A stretch of DNA of 38,145 nt from Methanobacteriota archaeon (lineage in GTDB: Archaea; Thermoplasmatota; Poseidoniia; Poseidoniales; Poseidoniaceae), in NCBI GenBank assembly GCA_004195635.1, contig PSPT01000003.1:1-38145 (forward strand), in the 5' to 3' direction. Position 1 is the stretch's first letter, and every line of letters starts with the position of its first letter. Of this stretch, positions 15,301 through 24,537 are shown piece by piece. Below the pieces are notes generated by a model. That model did no database searches and was not told the DNA's origin. It worked only from the letters and a program-made list of their open reading frames with translations. A program made the translations under genes and the position numbers.

Positions 15301-17205
15301 TTAAACCAAGCGAACTGTTTCAAGGTTCTTCGGAGCCCAAGTGCGAACGCGATATTTCTCTCGAAGTGAGCGACCTAATTCATTACATTTCAAATAATCA
15401 CCATGGTGGCAAATAACATTCTTTGGACGTGGATTCATTTTGCCAACGAAATCAAGCAATTGTCTGCGATCTGAGTGTCCAGAGAATCCATCAATAGTCA
15501 CCATTTCACAGCCGATTTTCACCATGTGAGTTTGGCCATCTATTTGCATTGGTACTTCGCCAAACCCTTTCTGTAAGCGGCGACCCATGGTTCCTTCTGC
15601 TTGATAACCTACGAAGCATAAACTGTTTCTATCTGAACCAGCCCAGTTGCGGAAATATTCCATAATCGGCCCGCCATTCAACATCCCACTGGTTGCAAGT
15701 ACTATACAAGGAGATGGGTTAGTTACTACTGACTCGCGCATATCCCTTCCTTCCACCTTGCGGAACCATTCACTTGCAAAAGGATTCATTCCGTCATCGG
15801 TGAGCAAACTCTTGCGCAGAGCACTTGTCAAGTAATCAGGATGGTTTGCATGAATTGCAGTTGCTTCTTGGATCATCCCATCCAAATACACTGTGCATGG
15901 CTCAACTTCGCCACTACGGAATAATTCATCAATAGCAATCATCACTTCTTGGCTTCTTCCGACTGCGAAAACCGGGCACATTACCTTACCGTTTCGAGCG
16001 AGGGTACGGCGAATGATATCCTGTAATTCTTGTGTTGCTTCTTCCCGTGTAGGTTGGAAATCTCCAGATGCACCATAAGTTGCTTCCAAAACGAGTGTCT
16101 CAATTCGCGGGAAGCGAACACTAGCAGCATCAAACAACCACGATTTCTCAAATTTCGAATCACCAGAATATACGATGTTGTGTACTCCTTCCCCTATATG
16201 CAAGTGTACTGCGGAGGAGCCGAGGATGTGCCCAGCATTATGGAAAGTCATTTTTACATCAGGTGCAATATCGGTAGTTTCCCCCCAATTTACATCAACT
16301 ACGTGCTTCATACACTCCCTAATGTGCTCCATCTCATATGGCGGGTGCTTGCCCTCAGCTGCACTCACTTTCAAATAATCTGTCTGTAATAATAGCATCA
16401 AATCACGCGTAGGCGGCGTACAGTAAACAGGGCCATTATAACCATATTTGAACAATACCGGCAACATTCCAGCGTGGTCTAAATGGGCGTGAGTAATCAC
16501 TACTGCATCAAGTTTTGAAAGTGGTAAGGCCTCAGGAGCGTCAAAAAATGGCATCGGGTTGGCATCAGAAGCAATATTGACGCCAACATCAATCATTACT
16601 CGCGATTCATTTGTTGTTAGGTAGTGACAAGCCCTACCGACTTCGCGATACGAACCAAGGGCAGTGTTTCTCACCCAAGTTGAACCCTTTCTTTTTGGAC
16701 GATAAATATTGAGGCCAAACTCTCGCATCAATTTCTTTCTAACTTCTGATTGCGCACACCTATAGCCCAATATGTCATGAACTGTTTTTGATTCCAAGGG
16801 AGGAGTTCTTTCTAATTTCACTAGCCAACCAATCTTATCCCTCAATTCCTTCAATGTTGCACCGCGCTTACCTACTGCGAGACCTGGATCTTTACAATGG
16901 ATAATGACAGTGCTAAGTGCCCCATCAAACCAGATATCAGTTATTTCTGCTTCCTTTGGAATTATTTGATGAATTGCATCGTGAGAATCATCTTCATCCA
17001 ACATTATTGATGAATGGGGGCGGACGACTACTCGGCGTTTTATCGCCTTGGCAATCTTTCCAACTAGGCCACTACCGCCACCAAATTCTTGCGGAGTTGG
17101 AGTAATTAATGCGATACTTGCGGCTTCAAGCCCCACTTCATATTCTAGTTCCTTTGGGATGTGCTTTGCAATCTCGTCCTTTACTTGTTTGAAACTAAGT
17201 CTCAT
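15301..17205 (-). CDS. KH/beta-CASP ribonuclease, transcription termination factor FttA (aCPSF1)
   Basis: Archaeal CPSF73-like nuclease, known as aCPSF1 or FttA, which cleaves nascent RNA at U-rich sites and terminates transcription. Domain order: an N-terminal KH-like region; a canonical KH domain with GKRG near residues 112-115; a metallo-beta-lactamase domain with HAHLDH at residues 239-244 and later zinc ligands (NAGHILGSS, YSGDSKF); a beta-CASP domain; and the closing GFSGHSDR and ICHHGD motifs. All catalytic motifs look intact. The length, 634 residues, is typical. The start ATG at 17205 has AAAGGAAAG upstream. It is convergent with truD (108 bases between stops) and downstream of proteasome beta. 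Confidence 0.96.
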   Translation of the reverse strand: MRLSFKQVKDEIAKHIPKELEYEVGLEAASIALITPTPQEFGGGSGLVGKIAKAIKRRVVVRPHSSIMLDEDDSHDAIHQIIPKEAEITDIWFDGALSTVIIHCKDPGLAVGKRGATLKELRDKIGWLVKLERTPPLESKTVHDILGYRCAQSEVRKKLMREFGLNIYRPKRKGSTWVRNTALGSYREVGRACHYLTTNESRVMIDVGVNIASDANPMPFFDAPEALPLSKLDAVVITHAHLDHAGMLPVLFKYGYNGPVYCTPPTRDLMLLLQTDYLKVSAAEGKHPPYEMEHIRECMKHVVDVNWGETTDIAPDVKMTFHNAGHILGSSAVHLHIGEGVHNIVYSGDSKFEKSWLFDAASVRFPRIETLVLEATYGASGDFQPTREEATQELQDIIRRTLARNGKVMCPVFAVGRSQEVMIAIDELFRSGEVEPCTVYLDGMIQEATAIHANHPDYLTSALRKSLLTDDGMNPFASEWFRKVEGRDMRESVVTNPSPCIVLATSGMLNGGPIMEYFRNWAGSDRNSLCFVGYQAEGTMGRRLQKGFGEVPMQIDGQTHMVKIGCEMVTIDGFSGHSDRRQLLDFVGKMNPRPKNVICHHGDYLKCNELGRSLREKYRVRTWAPKNLETVRLV

Positions 17206-17296
17206 GTATTTTCACTTTCCTTTACACGCTCCCCTATAGACTTCGCAGCAAGCCCGTAGGCCATCTGCCCATAGTGGGCGTGAGATTGAAAATGCC

Positions 17297-17929
17297 TTAC
17301 TTGATTGAAACGAGTAACTTTTCAAGTTCAGCATCGGTGAGTAATTGGAATCCTTCCGCTGCGGTAATTACTGCTAAGTCCATACCATTGCCGCTTGCAG
17401 CATCTCGCTGACCTGAGGCGGTTAAGCAGCGGGCTGCAAGTGATAATGCTTCTTTTCTGTTCATGTTCTTTCGAAATCCATCTTCCAAAACACCATACAT
17501 ATAGGGGGAACCAGAACCTGTTGCGCAATATTCGTCAGGAATTGAACCACCTGCAGAATCAATAGAATATACGCTTGGCCCACTTTCATCGCATCCGACG
17601 ATTAATAGTTGGACCCAGTAAGGTCTGCCGCCAAGAATATTAGCGGTGAGAGTTGCAGCGGCTTCAACAGTCATTTGTTGTCCACGCTTTAACTCAAAAA
17701 GGGTTGTCTCTGCGGCAAGGGTACGGGATAGACTTTGGGCGTGACCAACCAAACCAGCAGTTGTTAGAGCAAGGTTGTGACCAATCTGGAATAATTTTTG
17801 CACGCTCTTATTTGCGACGAAATGCCCCATAGTTGCTCGATGATCAGCACCAACAACGGCACCGCCATCAAAGCATATTCCAAGAGTACTTGTTCCAGTT
17901 TTAACCGCTTCTGAGTGTATATCCATCAT
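17297..17929 (-). CDS. psmB: 20S proteasome beta subunit
   Basis: Catalytic beta subunit of the archaeal 20S proteasome. A short propeptide is processed at Gly-Thr to expose the nucleophilic Thr1 (TSTLGICFDG). With the start at 17929 (ATGATG, preceded by a GAGGTG Shine-Dalgarno sequence), the propeptide is 12 residues. Counting from Thr1, the active-site Asp17 (in GADHRAT) and Lys33 (in SVQKLF) are at the expected positions, so this is an active subunit. The region TGSGSPYMYGVLEDG is also family-typical. A longer reading from 17959 lacks support. No alpha subunit or PAN ATPase is in the window. It lies upstream of fttA on the same strand, with a gap of about 90 bases. Confidence 0.96.
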   Translation of the reverse strand: MMDIHSEAVKTGTSTLGICFDGGAVVGADHRATMGHFVANKSVQKLFQIGHNLALTTAGLVGHAQSLSRTLAAETTLFELKRGQQMTVEAAATLTANILGGRPYWVQLLIVGCDESGPSVYSIDSAGGSIPDEYCATGSGSPYMYGVLEDGFRKNMNRKEALSLAARCLTASGQRDAASGNGMDLAVITAAEGFQLLTDAELEKLLVSIK

Positions 17930-18171
17930 TAATTTCACCTCTTGAAACCCACAAATCATGGGCTTCTCATATGCTCGGTGCAGACGGAAGCCCTTGAGGG
18001 TTGAGGTCGCCTATCGCCTGTCCCTTATGAATCCGACGACTTTTATTGCAACGCTAAAAAGGAAAAAGTAGATGAAAAATACAATTCGTATTTCAACTCA
18101 GTAGGGTAAATGAACACCCGAGAAGTCAATTCAGCCCGCAGGTTCTTCAATAGCAAGGACGAGGGGCAGTT

Positions 18172-18972
18172 ATGGCGAGGCGGAAGAAGGATGTGAATGA
18201 CCCTAAACAATCCTCGCTTGACGCATTCGCTAATATTGTCCGACAAAGATCTGGCATTGACAAAGGTAAAGCAAATAGGGGCGAGCAAGATGCAATGCCG
18301 GCAAGTGAAAATATCTCACAAGCAAATTCTCCATCCTCAATAAATACTAAGCCAACTCAAACTCTTGACGCATATACAAATGATGGAGAGAGGGGATCGG
18401 CGCCGAACCAATCAACCCCAGGTCAGCCAGACCTTCCTTTGCCAAGTGAAACACCAGCGGCTGACGCCTCAAAAACTGCCGGCGAAACTCCCGCTAATGA
18501 CCGAAATCATGCACCACAACCACGGGCATCCGCCACACCTTCGCAAGTCCAACCCCCTGCGAGTGGAGTACGCCCTCCTCGAACCTTTCAAATGCCGAGT
18601 TCAGGCCCAATTGCGCTGCAAACTCCAACAACGGACATTATGTATCATGATTTAGGTAAGATGTACCCCGAAGCACCAATCCCAGAGAATAAGAAGGGAA
18701 TGGTTCTACATCGCGCCTTATTGCAAGATTTAACCGGTGTGTCTGATCTATTAAATTGGGTTGCTGATGGAGAGGGGGTAATCGTAGAATTGAAGCGCAT
18801 AATGGCACGTGAGGTTGAATTCCAAACAGTACTCATGCGTTTATCCACATTTATTGAGGACGACATCGGTGGACAAATAATTCAACTGACTGATTCACGG
18901 CTACTACTTCTCCCACCTGGGTGCAAAGGTGTTAGTGGTATAGAAATGGAAGCATTCGCAGCCAATTTATAA
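18172..18972 (+). CDS. sepF: SepF-like cell division protein with long disordered N-terminus
   Basis: The C-terminal 90 residues (177-266) match the SepF (DUF552) fold: MVLHRALLQDLTGVSDLL, VADGEGVIVELKRI, then a helix and IGGQIIQLTDSRLLLLPPG. Archaeal SepF links FtsZ to the membrane. Here the domain follows about 170 residues of low-complexity Pro/Ala/Ser/Thr/Gln-rich sequence. Most archaeal SepFs are, from memory, only about 120-150 residues with an N-terminal membrane-binding helix. The N-terminus is basic (MARRKKDVNDPKQ), and the following SSLDAFANIVRQRSGI could form an amphipathic helix. The start has GAGGGG upstream. It is followed by ZPR1 after 13 bases, which implies an operon. Confidence 0.85.
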   Translation: MARRKKDVNDPKQSSLDAFANIVRQRSGIDKGKANRGEQDAMPASENISQANSPSSINTKPTQTLDAYTNDGERGSAPNQSTPGQPDLPLPSETPAADASKTAGETPANDRNHAPQPRASATPSQVQPPASGVRPPRTFQMPSSGPIALQTPTTDIMYHDLGKMYPEAPIPENKKGMVLHRALLQDLTGVSDLLNWVADGEGVIVELKRIMAREVEFQTVLMRLSTFIEDDIGGQIIQLTDSRLLLLPPGCKGVSGIEMEAFAANL

Positions 18973-18985
18973 AATAGGTGTTCAT

Positions 18986-19606
18986 ATGCAGATTGATATG
19001 CAAATGCCATGTCCAATATGCTCTATAGAAGGGTACCTTAAGATGTATTCACAGGTTAATGAAATTCCATATTTTGGTGAGCATACACAAGTGACTTTAC
19101 TTTGTGATAAATGCGGATGGAGGCAAACAGATTTCATTCCCGCAGATGGAAAGAAACCAGGGGCATGCTCTCTTGTTATTTCTCATCCGGACCATCTAAG
19201 TGTGAGGATTGTGCGTTCATCCTCGTGTACCATTTCCATTCCGGAATTGGACCTAGAAGTTAGCCCCGGGAATGATGGGGCGGGATATGTAAGTAATGTG
19301 GAAGGAATTATTCAGCGCTTTGAAGAGGTTGTATTGATGCTTCAGCGCGACATGATTCTTGAAAAAGCAGCAGACGATGGTGATGAATTAAGCGATTCAT
19401 TGGCGACTTGTGAGCGCTTAATCAGTACTTTTGCCAATATGCGTACTGAAAAAATAACCAATCCAATAACAATTGAGTTGCTCGACCCACGGGGACATAG
19501 CCAAATTCTTCACCCCGATACAATGCAACGTGAATTGACTGAAGAAGAGATGAGAGATTTGCCCGTGGGTCCAGACCCGACTATCCTTTCACCAGACGAT
19601 GTATAG
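18986..19606 (+). CDS. ZPR1-family zinc-finger protein
   Basis: Archaeal ZPR1 homologue. The Cys4 zinc finger is at C9, C12, C40 and C43, spanning the hallmark EIPYFGEHTQVTLLCDKCG. The rest, a beta-rich ZPR1 domain (KKPGACSLVISHPDHLSVRIVRSS, SNVEGIIQRFEE), follows. In eukaryotes ZPR1 is a chaperone for elongation factor eEF1A; the archaeal role is uncertain. The single-domain length of 206 residues is typical of archaea. It is 13 bases downstream of sepF and presumably co-transcribed. Confidence 0.92.
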   Translation: MQIDMQMPCPICSIEGYLKMYSQVNEIPYFGEHTQVTLLCDKCGWRQTDFIPADGKKPGACSLVISHPDHLSVRIVRSSSCTISIPELDLEVSPGNDGAGYVSNVEGIIQRFEEVVLMLQRDMILEKAADDGDELSDSLATCERLISTFANMRTEKITNPITIELLDPRGHSQILHPDTMQRELTEEEMRDLPVGPDPTILSPDDV

Positions 19607-19623
19607 GAATACAAAAAATAATT

Positions 19624-21006
19624 TTACAAGGCATCAGGTGCTAAGAAATCATTGACCAAATGTGCGGTTTGGTCGCGCATTTCTTGTAAGTTACTTAGCC
19701 AATCAGTAGCCCTTTCAATGCAGAGTTGCTTCATTTCTCCTGCGAGAATACTTCCACTACGATATCCGGAATTTATTTCACCCAAATAGGAATCATCCTC
19801 TTCAAAGAAATACATCATATATTGGTATGCAACATCAATATCAGGATTGCCACCAAGACGGCGATGCTCTTCTACTGTCGCCTGGCCACCAGAGAATGAA
19901 CGCTTGATCTTCTTCTCAACTGCTGAAATCTCATCGCCAAGGAAGATTGTGGTTTTCGGTTTAGATGAGGACATTTTGTCTCCAGTCATGCCAACTGCAA
20001 AACGGTGATATGTACTTGAAGGAGCGAGTAATCCTTGACCTCCCATTTCTCTCTCAAGTGCAAGTAGGACCATCCTTACTTTACCCCTGTCTCCCAATGT
20101 TGCACCGGGAAGGTGAACTGTACCATGCTTTGGATTTGAAATAATATCCGAATATCCAAGGGCTGAAACTGCATTGACAATCTTTGCAAATACCTCTTTT
20201 TGCCTATCTCGGTCTACCCGGCCATTAGGAAGTTGTCCGAGGGCGGCTGCATTTTCTTCTTGCATGGACAATCCTATGAGTAGGCCGCCATTTTTTGCAG
20301 AATTAACATTAAACCAATTTGTTTTTGCCGCCAGTCCGCGAGTTAGGCGGAGATGAGGGTCTTGGTCAACCCCCACTGGAACCACTATTGGACGCAGCCC
20401 GCCAAATTCATCGAGTTGTGGATGGAGAATATCACCTGCCTGGACGAGGGGTGCTTGAACATGAGCAAGGTTAGTGCTACCGTCAAAACCGTAAATAGCC
20501 TCAAATTCAGAAATATTTGTTCTTTTTCCAAGTTGAAATCCCATTCGCTGAACTATACTTCTTGTGGATTGAAAATAGACATTGGTTTTTTCCGGATCTA
20601 AGCCTAAGGCAGCATAGTATGAAACATATTCAGAAAGGGCAACTTCTCTGCCCTTGGCAAGAGATACCCCACGGGTTGCGCTTGATTCTAAATCGGCTAC
20701 AGCGATTGTCACATCGCCGCCCAATTCTTGAAACCACTTCACTTGGTCAATGACCATTGAATGCCCAAGGTGCATGTTTCCTGACGGCATTAATCCAGTC
20801 AATACTCCAAAAGAATTACCATTCCTCTTGGCATCTAGGACCAAATCCAAATCACGATGAGCAAAAATCACATCACGTCGGTGCAGCCTTGAGGGGTTAG
20901 GGACATCTACATCTTGCATGGATTGTAAGCCAAATTGATCGATTATTCGCGAATAATCTGTGGATTGGGAACTACCCCACGGGTCGATACTTAACTCGTC
21001 AACCAT
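19624..21006 (-). CDS. trpS: Tryptophanyl-tRNA synthetase
   Basis: Class I aminoacyl-tRNA synthetase of the archaeal/eukaryotic TrpRS type. The N-terminus MVDELSIDPWGSSQSTDYSRII matches archaeal TrpRS, so I start at ATG 21006 and not at the in-frame ATG 21042. HRRDVIFAHRDLD precedes the catalytic HLGH (residues 79-82), the HIGH equivalent. The KMSKS loop is KMSSS at 344-348. The protein is 460 residues, somewhat longer than many archaeal forms. It converges with ZPR1 (18 bases between stops) and diverges from the saccharopine-dehydrogenase-like gene. Confidence 0.93.
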   Translation of the reverse strand: MVDELSIDPWGSSQSTDYSRIIDQFGLQSMQDVDVPNPSRLHRRDVIFAHRDLDLVLDAKRNGNSFGVLTGLMPSGNMHLGHSMVIDQVKWFQELGGDVTIAVADLESSATRGVSLAKGREVALSEYVSYYAALGLDPEKTNVYFQSTRSIVQRMGFQLGKRTNISEFEAIYGFDGSTNLAHVQAPLVQAGDILHPQLDEFGGLRPIVVPVGVDQDPHLRLTRGLAAKTNWFNVNSAKNGGLLIGLSMQEENAAALGQLPNGRVDRDRQKEVFAKIVNAVSALGYSDIISNPKHGTVHLPGATLGDRGKVRMVLLALEREMGGQGLLAPSSTYHRFAVGMTGDKMSSSKPKTTIFLGDEISAVEKKIKRSFSGGQATVEEHRRLGGNPDIDVAYQYMMYFFEEDDSYLGEINSGYRSGSILAGEMKQLCIERATDWLSNLQEMRDQTAHLVNDFLAPDAL

Positions 21007-21087
21007 GCTCTTACCAATTGTTGGCGGTAGGGCAAGGGGCATGAAGGCTTCGCTATTATCAAGTAGAATTGCTTGAGTTGCGACTTG

Positions 21088-22185
21088 ATGGCGAAGGTTT
21101 GGGCATTGGGCTGTGGCCTAGTTGGCGAATTTGTGATTCGTAAATTGCTAGCGGCGGGGCATGAAGTTGGAATTGTTGACCTTTCCATCCCTTCTGAACT
21201 AATTTCTCATCAAGGCACCGATTCTCGAATCGGAGATGTAATTGAAATTCTGGATGAAATCATTGAGGAACAGAACCATAATACTGGCATAGATAGTAAT
21301 TGTAGCAATAGAGAGGTTTCACTATTCCTTAATTTGCTCCCAGGAGGGATTGGTTCTAAGGTTCGTCACATCTTGCTCAAGCAAGGAAATACGGTTATTG
21401 ATTTGGCATTTACAGAACAAGACCCCTCTATAGAAAGAGATACTGCAGTCGCCAATGGTGGAAGACTAATTTGGGACATTGGTATTGCTCCAGGATTTTC
21501 AAATTTGCTTCTTGCCCATGCACAACGTCAATTCGGCCATTTGGCAAAGGGTACAGTAAAGGTCGGAGGAAATCCTCAAAGTCCAGATGGTGAATGGAGT
21601 TATATGGCTCCTTTTTCACCTGCTGATGTAATAGCAGAATATACTAGACCTGCGAGAATAATTAGAGGAGGGAAGGTTACTGAAGTACCAGCAATTTCTG
21701 ACAAACATCGGATTCAAGTTGGTGGAAAAGGTGAGATGGAGGCCTTCTTAACCGATGGGCTGCGCAGCCTACTAACAACAATCAATGCAAATGAATTGCT
21801 AGAATACACCGTCCGTTGGCCAGGACACATTGACCGCTTTGTTTCTTTGCGAGATTCGGGTGGACTTGATGAAGATAAATTATTGCAAGAGTGGAAAATG
21901 AAGGCAGAAATACCCGAATTCACTTGGATGGAAGTGATTGCCACCTCACTTGGTGGCGATACTTTGCGCTGGACAATTGAGGATGAAGGCGGAGATGATG
22001 GTAGTTCTATGGCTCGTGCAACTGGGCTAGTCACAACTTGTTGTGCATTGATGTTTATTGAAAAGCCTACCTTATTGCCACCTGGAGTTCACCCCCCTGA
22101 GGCCTTACCGGCCAATGAGGCAAGAACGATAATGGAGTACCTAAAACAAAATGGCGTACACATTACTGGACCTGCGATTCAATAA
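21088..22185 (+). CDS. Saccharopine dehydrogenase-like NAD(P)-dependent oxidoreductase
   Basis: Rossmann-fold N-terminus with the dinucleotide motif GCGLVG (residues 8-13), directly after MAKVWAL. A saccharopine dehydrogenase/homospermidine synthase-like C-terminal domain contains GIAPGFSNLLL, VRWPGHIDRF and SSMARATGLVTT. At 365 residues it resembles short archaeal and bacterial members annotated as saccharopine reductase or lysine dehydrogenase. Substrate cannot be told from sequence. The ATG at 21088 gives the Rossmann strand at the very N-terminus; a TTG five codons upstream is unlikely. No lysine-pathway gene is adjacent. Confidence 0.85.
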   Translation: MAKVWALGCGLVGEFVIRKLLAAGHEVGIVDLSIPSELISHQGTDSRIGDVIEILDEIIEEQNHNTGIDSNCSNREVSLFLNLLPGGIGSKVRHILLKQGNTVIDLAFTEQDPSIERDTAVANGGRLIWDIGIAPGFSNLLLAHAQRQFGHLAKGTVKVGGNPQSPDGEWSYMAPFSPADVIAEYTRPARIIRGGKVTEVPAISDKHRIQVGGKGEMEAFLTDGLRSLLTTINANELLEYTVRWPGHIDRFVSLRDSGGLDEDKLLQEWKMKAEIPEFTWMEVIATSLGGDTLRWTIEDEGGDDGSSMARATGLVTTCCALMFIEKPTLLPPGVHPPEALPANEARTIMEYLKQNGVHITGPAIQ

Positions 22186-22260
22186 GTTCTATTCAACTTT
22201 CATTCCTAGGCATAATGAATTACAGTCATATTATCGCGAACGTGGTATTGTGATGCCTAG

Positions 22261-23565
22261 TTACTCCTCGGAGGAATCGCCCATTAGTGAATTAGGCTCT
22301 TGACTTTGAGTTTGTTGCTTGAGTTTATCCTTCTTTATCAGCCCATAAGACGCAACAATACTACCTACAAATACCACCACGCCTACAACTGGCAACCAAG
22401 ATAATCCATCCTCAACGGCACGCGGTGTAATTAACCAAGTAAATCGAAGTTCCGACTCACTAAACCTTCCTGACCATTTAAACAGATCTTCAGTAGCGTG
22501 ACCTGCGATACTTACTGCAAATGAGGCATTGTTAAAAGTGTCCATTGAAGCGAGAATGTCATAACCGTCAGGGCTTGAATCAGTCTGTATTTCAACCCCT
22601 TGATTTGGCATTACAGTTAGGAAAAGGAAACCTCCTTCTTGCCTCCAACCCTCTTGCAAAGTATGCTCATCAACCTCGAGATGAGATAAATTCTCATTCC
22701 CCCTAACTACAGAAGTAACTGCACTTCCATTGAGGTCGATTTTCCAGGTGAGAGGAAGGTCCCAAACGCGTAAGTCCTGAGCTTGGCAATTATACGGCCT
22801 CAGGAAAGAAAAGGCGATTCCATGGTCAGCAGATTCGATTGAATCGTTGTGCGCAAACTCATAACACCTCTGAGAAGCCCAATAGGACCAAGCCTCACCC
22901 CAAGTAGTGAACCATGCGTCGGAGTTTACAAGCCAATCTTCAACATCTCTGTCATGGCGAACTGTTGCTTCACCGGCTCTACCAATCCAATACATGTTCA
23001 CTAGGCCACCATTTGCTGCTTCTTCCTTTAGTGAATCCAAATCGGCAACAACTGCCTCCAAACTACCACCTCTCCGACCCAAGTTATACCAGTCTTCAGC
23101 CCACTCAGGCTCATCATCACCATTGTGCCAAGCAGTGTTATCTAGACCAGTATTGTCGCCATGAACAGAAAAACCGAGATCCGAGAGTACTTCGTGACTA
23201 GCATAATTCAATCCATCCGGAGTATATAGCGAAATGGGATTTTCTGCCCAGCGGGATGCCGAAGTTCGATTGATTAGGTAATTGCGGCAGGCAGTTGCCA
23301 CATCACCTGAATTTGCCTGCCAAGACAAGGTCGGAAAACCATAGCAGCCAAATTCATCCCCGCGATTTAGCCTTTCCTCACCGACAAAATTAGTCAGCCA
23401 GCCATCTTCTTCCCACGTGGAAATTGCTGCTGAACCAACAGTAGAATATAATGGAGTAAGAACTAGAATGGACAGAATCACAAGAATGTAGGAACTAGTG
23501 CTTCTCTGAAAATAGGCTGTAGCACGATGCTGCAGATATTTTTTTGAACTCGGATTTGAACCCAC
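22261..23565 (-). CDS. Cell-surface protein anchored at both ends, unknown function
   Basis: Unrecognised 434-residue protein. An N-terminal basic segment (residues 1-25) is followed by a hydrophobic signal-anchor (about 26-46). A Trp-rich, acidic extracellular region of about 340 residues comes next. It ends with a C-terminal transmembrane helix (about 392-413) and a short hydrophilic tail. Several Cys residues lie in the outside region (FGCYGFP, TACRNY, RCYEF, YNCQAQ) and could form two disulfides. The GTG start at 23565 is supported by GGAGAGG five bases upstream. It may be specific to the lineage. It is divergent from the acyltransferase gene. Confidence 0.8.
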   Translation of the reverse strand: MGSNPSSKKYLQHRATAYFQRSTSSYILVILSILVLTPLYSTVGSAAISTWEEDGWLTNFVGEERLNRGDEFGCYGFPTLSWQANSGDVATACRNYLINRTSASRWAENPISLYTPDGLNYASHEVLSDLGFSVHGDNTGLDNTAWHNGDDEPEWAEDWYNLGRRGGSLEAVVADLDSLKEEAANGGLVNMYWIGRAGEATVRHDRDVEDWLVNSDAWFTTWGEAWSYWASQRCYEFAHNDSIESADHGIAFSFLRPYNCQAQDLRVWDLPLTWKIDLNGSAVTSVVRGNENLSHLEVDEHTLQEGWRQEGGFLFLTVMPNQGVEIQTDSSPDGYDILASMDTFNNASFAVSIAGHATEDLFKWSGRFSESELRFTWLITPRAVEDGLSWLPVVGVVVFVGSIVASYGLIKKDKLKQQTQSQEPNSLMGDSSEE

Positions 23566-23632
23566 TACAGCCTCTCCTTGAGCAAGCCAAGAAGCACCCC
23601 CTCAAGTGGCCTTCGCCTGAAAAGACAGGCGA

Positions 23633-24454
23633 ATGGGTCAAGAGGACATCGCCTCTCGGATAGCATGGTGGAGTCTTTTGGAGAGTGAATTAGCGGCTGC
23701 ATGGGAGTTGGTTTCCAAGCGCGTTTGCCTGAAAGGAACGGGACGTAAAATCAAAATTCCGTTACTATACAATTTACTGCGTCTGACTGCTGGACCTATT
23801 ATGCGAAACCTCAATACTCGCTGGAACGGAGTTGACAACATTCCACGTCATCAGCCATCAATCTTTGCTGCAAACCACCTTTCACACGTTGACCCATTAT
23901 TCATTATTACTGGCTCTCGGCGGAAAATATTCTATCTCACAAAGGATGACCACTTCAAGCGCAAGCATACTGCATGGTTCATGAAGGCAACTGGTCAAAT
24001 TGAAACTGCTAGAACAAATGGTGGATATGATGCACTTTCAGCTGCAGTAGACATATTAGATTCGGGGCATTGCTTAGGTATTTTCCCAGAGGGGACAAGG
24101 TCAAAGAATACTGAACCACCCTTCTTACTGCGCGGAAAAACCGGAGTGGCAAGAATTGCCGCTGCTTCGCCAAATGCACCAGTAGTGCCGATTGCCCATA
24201 TTGGAACTCGCGAATTTATGAAACCAAAAGTCAACAAAATCCCTCGCCCTTGGCGTAAAGTTATATTCAACTATGGTGTTGGAATTACTTGGCTAGAGTG
24301 GCTGGGGGATTCGCAAGGAGGCAATTGCTCACCTCATTCTATAGAGGAAATGAATAAATTGGAGGACCACTTATTGCGCTCTGAAATTAGTGATTTATAT
24401 CGTAAATTCACCGATCAATTAATGCAGACTATCAAAGAATTGGGCGCACCATAA
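23633..24454 (+). CDS. PlsC-like 1-acylglycerol-3-phosphate acyltransferase
   Basis: Lysophosphatidate-acyltransferase family. Conserved motifs are complete: NHLSHVD (the HX4D catalytic pair, His82 and Asp87), FPEGTRS (151-157) and the downstream [11 protein letters not shown]. In bacteria this enzyme adds the second acyl chain to glycerol-3-phosphate. Here it sits in an archaeal genome that also encodes a probable DGGGP synthase. PlsC homologues have been reported in Marine Group II archaea and discussed under the lipid divide; the actual substrate is unknown. 273 residues is normal. Upstream is a weak GGCG. It is followed after 83 bases by thyA. Confidence 0.9.
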   Translation: MGQEDIASRIAWWSLLESELAAAWELVSKRVCLKGTGRKIKIPLLYNLLRLTAGPIMRNLNTRWNGVDNIPRHQPSIFAANHLSHVDPLFIITGSRRKIFYLTKDDHFKRKHTAWFMKATGQIETARTNGGYDALSAAVDILDSGHCLGIFPEGTRSKNTEPPFLLRGKTGVARIAAASPNAPVVPIAHIGTREFMKPKVNKIPRPWRKVIFNYGVGITWLEWLGDSQGGNCSPHSIEEMNKLEDHLLRSEISDLYRKFTDQLMQTIKELGAP

Positions 24455-24537
24455 TATCCAATCTTGAAAGATGTATTTGCCTGCTTATCAAGCGAATTAT
24501 GATATGCTGTCGTCAATGGAGCATTGTAGGGGAGACA

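Noticed and set aside
14927-15304. Alternative frame inside and after truD
   Set aside because: It overlaps the conserved TruD C-terminus and has no recognisable features.
23545-23570. T-loop-like sequence (GGATTTGAACCC) on the minus strand
   Set aside because: Its flanks do not pair as a T stem, and there is no acceptor or anticodon arm; it is the start of the surface-protein gene.
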